Assembly (NCBI RefSeq): GCF_029227915.1
Contig: NC_079879.1
Coordinates: 20,414,501-20,478,500, forward strand
Direction of reading: 5' to 3'
Origin: Hydractinia symbiolongicarpus
Lineage: Eukaryota > Cnidaria > Hydrozoa > Anthoathecata > Hydractiniidae
DNA: 64,000 nt
The notes under the pieces are model-generated. The model made no database searches, was not told where the DNA came from, and worked only from the letters and a program-made list of their open reading frames with translations. Shown here one piece after another: positions 59,111 to 64,000 of the stretch (positions are counted from its first letter, which is position 1; the number at the start of each line of letters is the position of its first letter). Made by a program: the position numbers and the translations under genes.

Positions 59111-59493
59111 TTTTAAAGAAGATACGTGCATTCGAGGCTAAATTAAGAAGGAACTTCAAATGATGACATTGAATAAGGCTGAGTAATAAACCGGCAGAAA
59201 ATTCAATTATTAATTACGCATTCGTATTATATGCACGTTGTTTTACCTTTGATACATTGAACTACTGTTAACATTTTTATTGAGGAAAATATAATATTCA
59301 TAAAATATTTATAAAGTGGGATATGAATCGTATTTTTTTTTCAGTTCGGGAAATTATTTTCTGTGAAATTTTCATATGGACGGTTCATTTCTGCAATGTA
59401 GTATGTATGAATTTTATATTTGCGCAGAACTAATTTAAATTAATTTAAGTAACAAAAGAACGTTTAATTGAGTTGGAGAAAGTGTGAAGAAAG

Positions 59494-62400
59494 ATGGAGA
59501 AGAAGAAAGAGAAGAAGAATGGTAAAGTATTTTTTTGAGTTTTTGCTTTACTTTCTAACTCTTTTTGTTTCAAAAATCTAAATTTCGCTGGAAATAAATT
59601 TCGTAGCACATTTGAAATTTCGCGGGAATTTAATTTCGTGCCTGGGTACGTTTTTGTGTGCAAGGTTTTTTCACAAGGTAAGGTTGTAATTTATATTTTT
59701 CTTTATTAAAAGTCACAATACTTATTAGTAAGAATTATTCACACATAAGACGTGTTAACGCACAAAAGAGGAAGCAGAAAAGTATTTTTTTGCGAATTTT
59801 TAAATAAAAAACAAACGACGCACTTATTTTGACAAAATGTGGTAAGACATTGCTACTATGGTAATGATAAAGACAAGAATGTCGATTTCTGGCTACCAGA
59901 AAAAAAAATTAAATTTCATGATTATATTATTTTATGGACGATTTAATTTTCTTTTATATCCAATAAATATTAAAAAAAAAAAAAAAACTGAACATTTGAG
60001 AAATAATGAATTTACTGAATATGTGTCTGAACCATTACAGTATCCTAAAAAAAATTAGTATATTAATTTAGTTAAATTTAAGTCCAAATTAAAATAATTT
60101 CGTAGACAATTGATGACTTTTGTAAAAGCCGTCGTGGGGTGTTAATCTTAATATCATGATCATCAGTGTGCTCTGACACCCTTATCAGTTGACACGATTA
60201 CCACAAACAGTCATCAAACTAACGTCAGACTCGATCATACAAACAATTTGTTTCGTGAAGTTTATTTGGGGTAAAATATTAACGTCGATTTTCAAATGAT
60301 CTAAATATTTTTTCTTTTTAGAAAATTCCGGACATGTTCGTGTTTTTATTCGTTTCAAGCCACAAAATGATCAAGATCAAGCTCAGTATAATATAACACC
60401 CCGTGCGGATCAGGTAAGAATACCATGTATTTAAGTTTTTGACTTAGTGAGAATTCCTAACTTGGTGACAATTCTTTTTTTAAAGTACTGTGTACTTTCT
60501 CCAATCCAGTCGAGACAATAAAGTAGCTATGCAATCAACTTCGCCCTTCTTTGCAGACTCCCTAACCGCCCTTTAGTCTGCTATGTTGATTTTATTACAG
60601 CGGTTAAAGTTCAAAAATGTTGTCTATTTTTTAAACCTGGTTGGGTTTTGTCTTACGTATTGTGTTTAACTTTAGCTCCATGTACCTGACGCACAAGGCA
60701 AAATAGAACAAGATAAATGGTACAAATTTGATCGAGTTTTTTCAAAATCCGCATTGAATCGAGAGGTAAAGAATGTATAAAAATAGTCATTAAATTGTAA
60801 TGTTTTGTTGACGTAGTTAATATTTTAAAAATCATGACAGTTATATTTTTGGATTCTTTTTTTCTTTTTACTTATTAATATTTCTATAAATTTAGGTATA
60901 CAAAACAGTCGGGCATTCATTGGTCGATGGTGCATTAAATGGTTTTAATGGCGCCCTATTCGCGTACGGACAAACAGGGAGTGGTAAGTGTTGAAAAAAC
61001 ATGACTCACAAAACGAAACCAGTAAAAGCGTTTTATTTTGTTTTATGATACCATAAAAACGGATTAGGTTAATTAATTCCCTTGGAAAATATGGTAAACA
61101 ATCTCTTAGGCGCCAACATTACAATCAGGGGCAACCTCAGTCGCAAGACTTATTAGGTTCCGTCGCTATTCAAAAAACCTAAGCTCTAGAGACGAAATTA
61201 AACCGGGGATTTTTTTCACATTATGGCACAGGAGCGCGGAAAAACAAACAAAAAGACGATCTGGAGACGAAGTTGTTTAGGTACACAACCCAGCACATCA
61301 GTTTAGATAATAAACCAACTTTTTAAGTTTATTTACTTTCTTTAAAGATGAAATAAAAAAGCAATCCAAAGAGCAATGCAAAGCGATCTTTACAGTAAAG
61401 AAAATTTATTACTTAATTTCAAAGGGCAATGCGCTCTGCCTATAATGTCCGCCCATCAAAAAGCGTTTTAGAGTACACAGGTGAAGGATCAGTTACTTTG
61501 AGAGAGACCGTTACTAAAAATATCGGATAAAAGGCGCTAGTTTTTGTAATTTAGCTTGCGTTACTTGTATTTTTATTTAATCTCAAATAAGCTTTCTTCT
61601 GCACTAGAAGTGCTGAAAAAAAACACATTTTGTCGCCATATTCTAATAAATGGCTTGGTCCAGGAATTGCTTTATTTTTACGACACAAAAGCTACAATGA
61701 AATGAAGATGTTACTTGTAGCTATGCAGTTAAAGATTACTGGGTTTGGCGTTAAAGGCCGTTCCCAGAATCTAAAAATTTGCAACAAATTTTTATAAAAT
61801 CATTCAAGCGTATAGATTAACCTGCTTTGTATGTTTGCATGCTTAGGTTGCTAGTGAAATGGTAGTGTGTGATTGGTGTATTAATTAATGCTAATTAAAT
61901 TCTAGGTAAAACTCACACCCTCATGTCGAAAGATGGGATGACAGCACATTTAATTAGTCAACTGTTCAATCGCATTTGGAACGATACTGCGTATCAATAT
62001 AAGGTGCGTTTCTTTAGCATCCTTTTTTTGACATCTAAGTTTAAGTAGATCATATCTGAATGTAAAACATTTACATTTTACATGAATATATATGAGACAA
62101 AGAAACTGTTGAGACATTCTATATTCCGATTCATCTTGTAACCAGGTTGTTCTAGAGTATTTTATAAGTTTGTCCACAAGTTAAATTATACAGAGACTGC
62201 AGAAACATCCTACAGACGGATTAAGCGTGCCATATATAGAAAGTTTTCACGTTATCATAACAGAACATGTGTTTTTATGATCAGTCAAAATTGTGCCAAA
62301 AGTTTCATATAAGCGGAGATAGAACTAGAAGTCTTACATTATGAGAACAGGAGGTGTAGCCTTTTCCAACTGCACAGTTGCTTCCTTCAGAAAAGCACTT

Positions 62401-64000
62401 AGGATGTTATGCGTGAATGCGTTATTGAAGGTTCGCTATGGTGTTTTTAGTGACATTTAAGTAGGTTCGTTTTGGTAGCACGCTTGTACCTCTGATCCAA
62501 CCTCGTCCCCAGGGTCTTGTGGCCCCTGAGCTGTTATTATGGATGCCCTGGCTGATCAAATTTAAGTTGCTTTGTGTTACTTTGAAGGAAGCCAAATTAT
62601 GTCAATAGTCTGCGCAAGAGGTTCACCTATCAGAACTACTTAAAAAGACATGTCTCAAAATCACCTTCCTATTTACTTTTCTGTTTTTTTTATTTAAGGT
62701 CACGTGTTCGTATTTACAAATTTATCAAGAGCATATACACGATTTATTAAATGCGAATCCGAAGTTAGATTTCAATATCCGTGAAGATCCCGAATCCGGT
62801 AAGTGTTTTAGAAGCGTTTTCTGAGTGCTTACACTCCTTTTCCTTCTCGTCATTTTATTATAGCACCTTGTTACCGCTGTTTGTACAGTTACAGGTCCTT
62901 TCACCACTCCTGTTTTCCCCCTCTACTTGTATTTGAATGAACAAACGTTTTATACGTAGGCACGTTCGTGGAAAACTTGTCGAGTTATATTTGTCACAGT
63001 CCAACAGATGTTTACGAACTTCTCAATATCGGTCGTAAAAGACTTGTATTTGGCGAGACACGTATGAACAGGTTATCTAGCAGGTATGTAATGACATTGT
63101 AATGTTTTCAGAGATCGTCAACGAGTTTAGTCTACCTTTAAAGCAGTGCTCAACAACAGTACGAACACAAACGCTTTGTTGTGCTCACACGAAGGAAAAC
63201 GTTGAACATACTGAGAAAGCTTACGAAAGCCAAGAAAAATGCATTTGTAGATGTTTGCATCAGAGGATCAATAATTCCTTTTATCTATCCCTAAAGGCAG
63301 CACGAATAAAACGCTGTCTAATATACGTATTTCAAGAAAACTTTCAAAAGCTCAAATATAATATTGCGTTTCTAAAATTTGTGTATTTATTGTTAACTTT
63401 ACCTTTAGATCCCATGCTGTTTGCCAACTGGTCATAGAAAGAAAGAAGAAACCAAAACAAACAGGTTATTGCCTGATTTTCTTTTTTTCTTTGAATCACT
63501 AGTCTAGATAAATAGCCTGCTTATTTTCTATCCTCGCTGCATATCAATTATGGCTTACCCTTTTTTTTAGTTTTCAGATTTTTAAAAAGTAAACACAAGC
63601 GCACTAGATGCCTAGTAAAATACACAGCGGCCCGCAACGGCCTGTAATAGATTGTTGTCAACAATAATAAATTTATGTCAATTTATGTTGATTTTTGTAT
63701 CTACTTTAGAAGAGCAAAACTCTCCCATTGAGGTGAGTTCACCAAAACATAATCAAAAACCGGTCGTAGAAATACCAGAACTCGATTTTGAAACTATTCC
63801 ATTTCGTCAATCAAACTTAAAGAAACGTCACAGTATCGCTGTTTCGAAACCAGTGAGACGAAACAACTCGATGGGTAACGTTTCATCGAGAAAGAATCGA
63901 GCATACACACCACGAAGAACTAAAAACGGAAATCTTCATCCGGGAACCATGAACTTAAACAAAAGATTTTCTGCAAATTTTGATCGCGGAGCATTTAATC
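59494..64000 (+). CDS. Kinesin motor protein, N-terminal part, runs off window
   Basis: Exons: 59494-59521, 60322-60413, 60676-60765, 60896-60983, 61906-62003, 62699-62798, 62960-63083, 63409-63464, 63710-64000 (open at the edge). All are GT-AG and in phase, giving about 322 residues. A Lys-rich start (MEKKKEKKN) leads into the motor domain: [34 protein letters not shown] (P-loop about 95-102), [21 protein letters not shown] and switch I NRLSSRSHAV (about 202-211). The motor hydrolyses ATP to move along or act on microtubules. After KKKPKQ the sequence turns into at least 97 residues rich in Arg, Lys, Asn and Ser. Switch II (DLAGSE) would be expected within about 30-40 residues but is not reached. 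Subfamily unassigned. YLQIYQ, REDP and LLNIGRKR recall armadillo-repeat or ungrouped kinesins, but only weakly. The start ATG is the first in frame with exon 2. Confidence 0.88.

Noticed and set aside
1-64000. CRISPR arrays, bacterial promoters, ribosome binding sites, riboswitches, rRNA
   Set aside because: The sequence is eukaryotic with spliced genes. No such structures were seen. The 53-55 bp array has no spacer-repeat pattern.

Overview
The window is animal nuclear DNA: AT-rich, with GT-AG spliced genes, long introns, one intronless class A GPCR, and many degraded transposons. The gene set (SYAP1, dysferlin/myoferlin-type ferlins, a kinesin) and the flavour of the retroelements suggest a cnidarian, perhaps a hydrozoan. 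That is a judgement from sequence character and memory of related genomes, not a database result. Exon models below were built by hand from splice sites, phase continuity and homology to remembered family members.

Layout. 1-900: a tandem array with a 53-55 bp period, between two copies of a 28-bp direct repeat. About 1010-4110, minus strand: a decayed CR1/L2-like non-LTR retrotransposon with zinc-finger, APE endonuclease and RT regions, a frameshift and a lost 3' end. 4234-4535: a possible 61-residue two-exon gene. 5137-5599: a block rich in the palindrome GACGTC. 6528-20124, plus strand: a complete ten-exon SYAP1-like gene (367 aa). Its 9.2-kb first intron holds an antisense intronless GPCR (13546-14451) and two terminal-inverted-repeat elements.

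20575-56890: a tandem segmental duplication of about 18 kb, each unit carrying a complete 31-exon type-I ferlin gene. Ferlin 1 (23825-38577) encodes 2024 aa and ferlin 2 (40652-56277) encodes 2022 aa. All 31 exons match in order and phase and both frames are open to the stop. Some blocks are about 99% identical, including an intron, next to blocks near 85%, which points to gene conversion. Copy-specific insertions separate the units. Two of these, one upstream of ferlin 1 and one in intron 1 of ferlin 2, belong to what looks like a single non-autonomous transposon family with TGTTCTG...CAGAACA ends and 4-bp target duplications.

59494-64000, plus strand: the first nine exons of a kinesin motor protein that runs off the window. 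It has a large basic insertion after switch I.

The genes are not a functional cluster. Ferlins are calcium-dependent membrane-fusion and repair proteins, SYAP1 is a BSD-domain signalling adaptor, the GPCR is an orphan surface receptor, and the kinesin is a microtubule motor. No tRNA, rRNA, CRISPR array or prokaryotic operon was seen.
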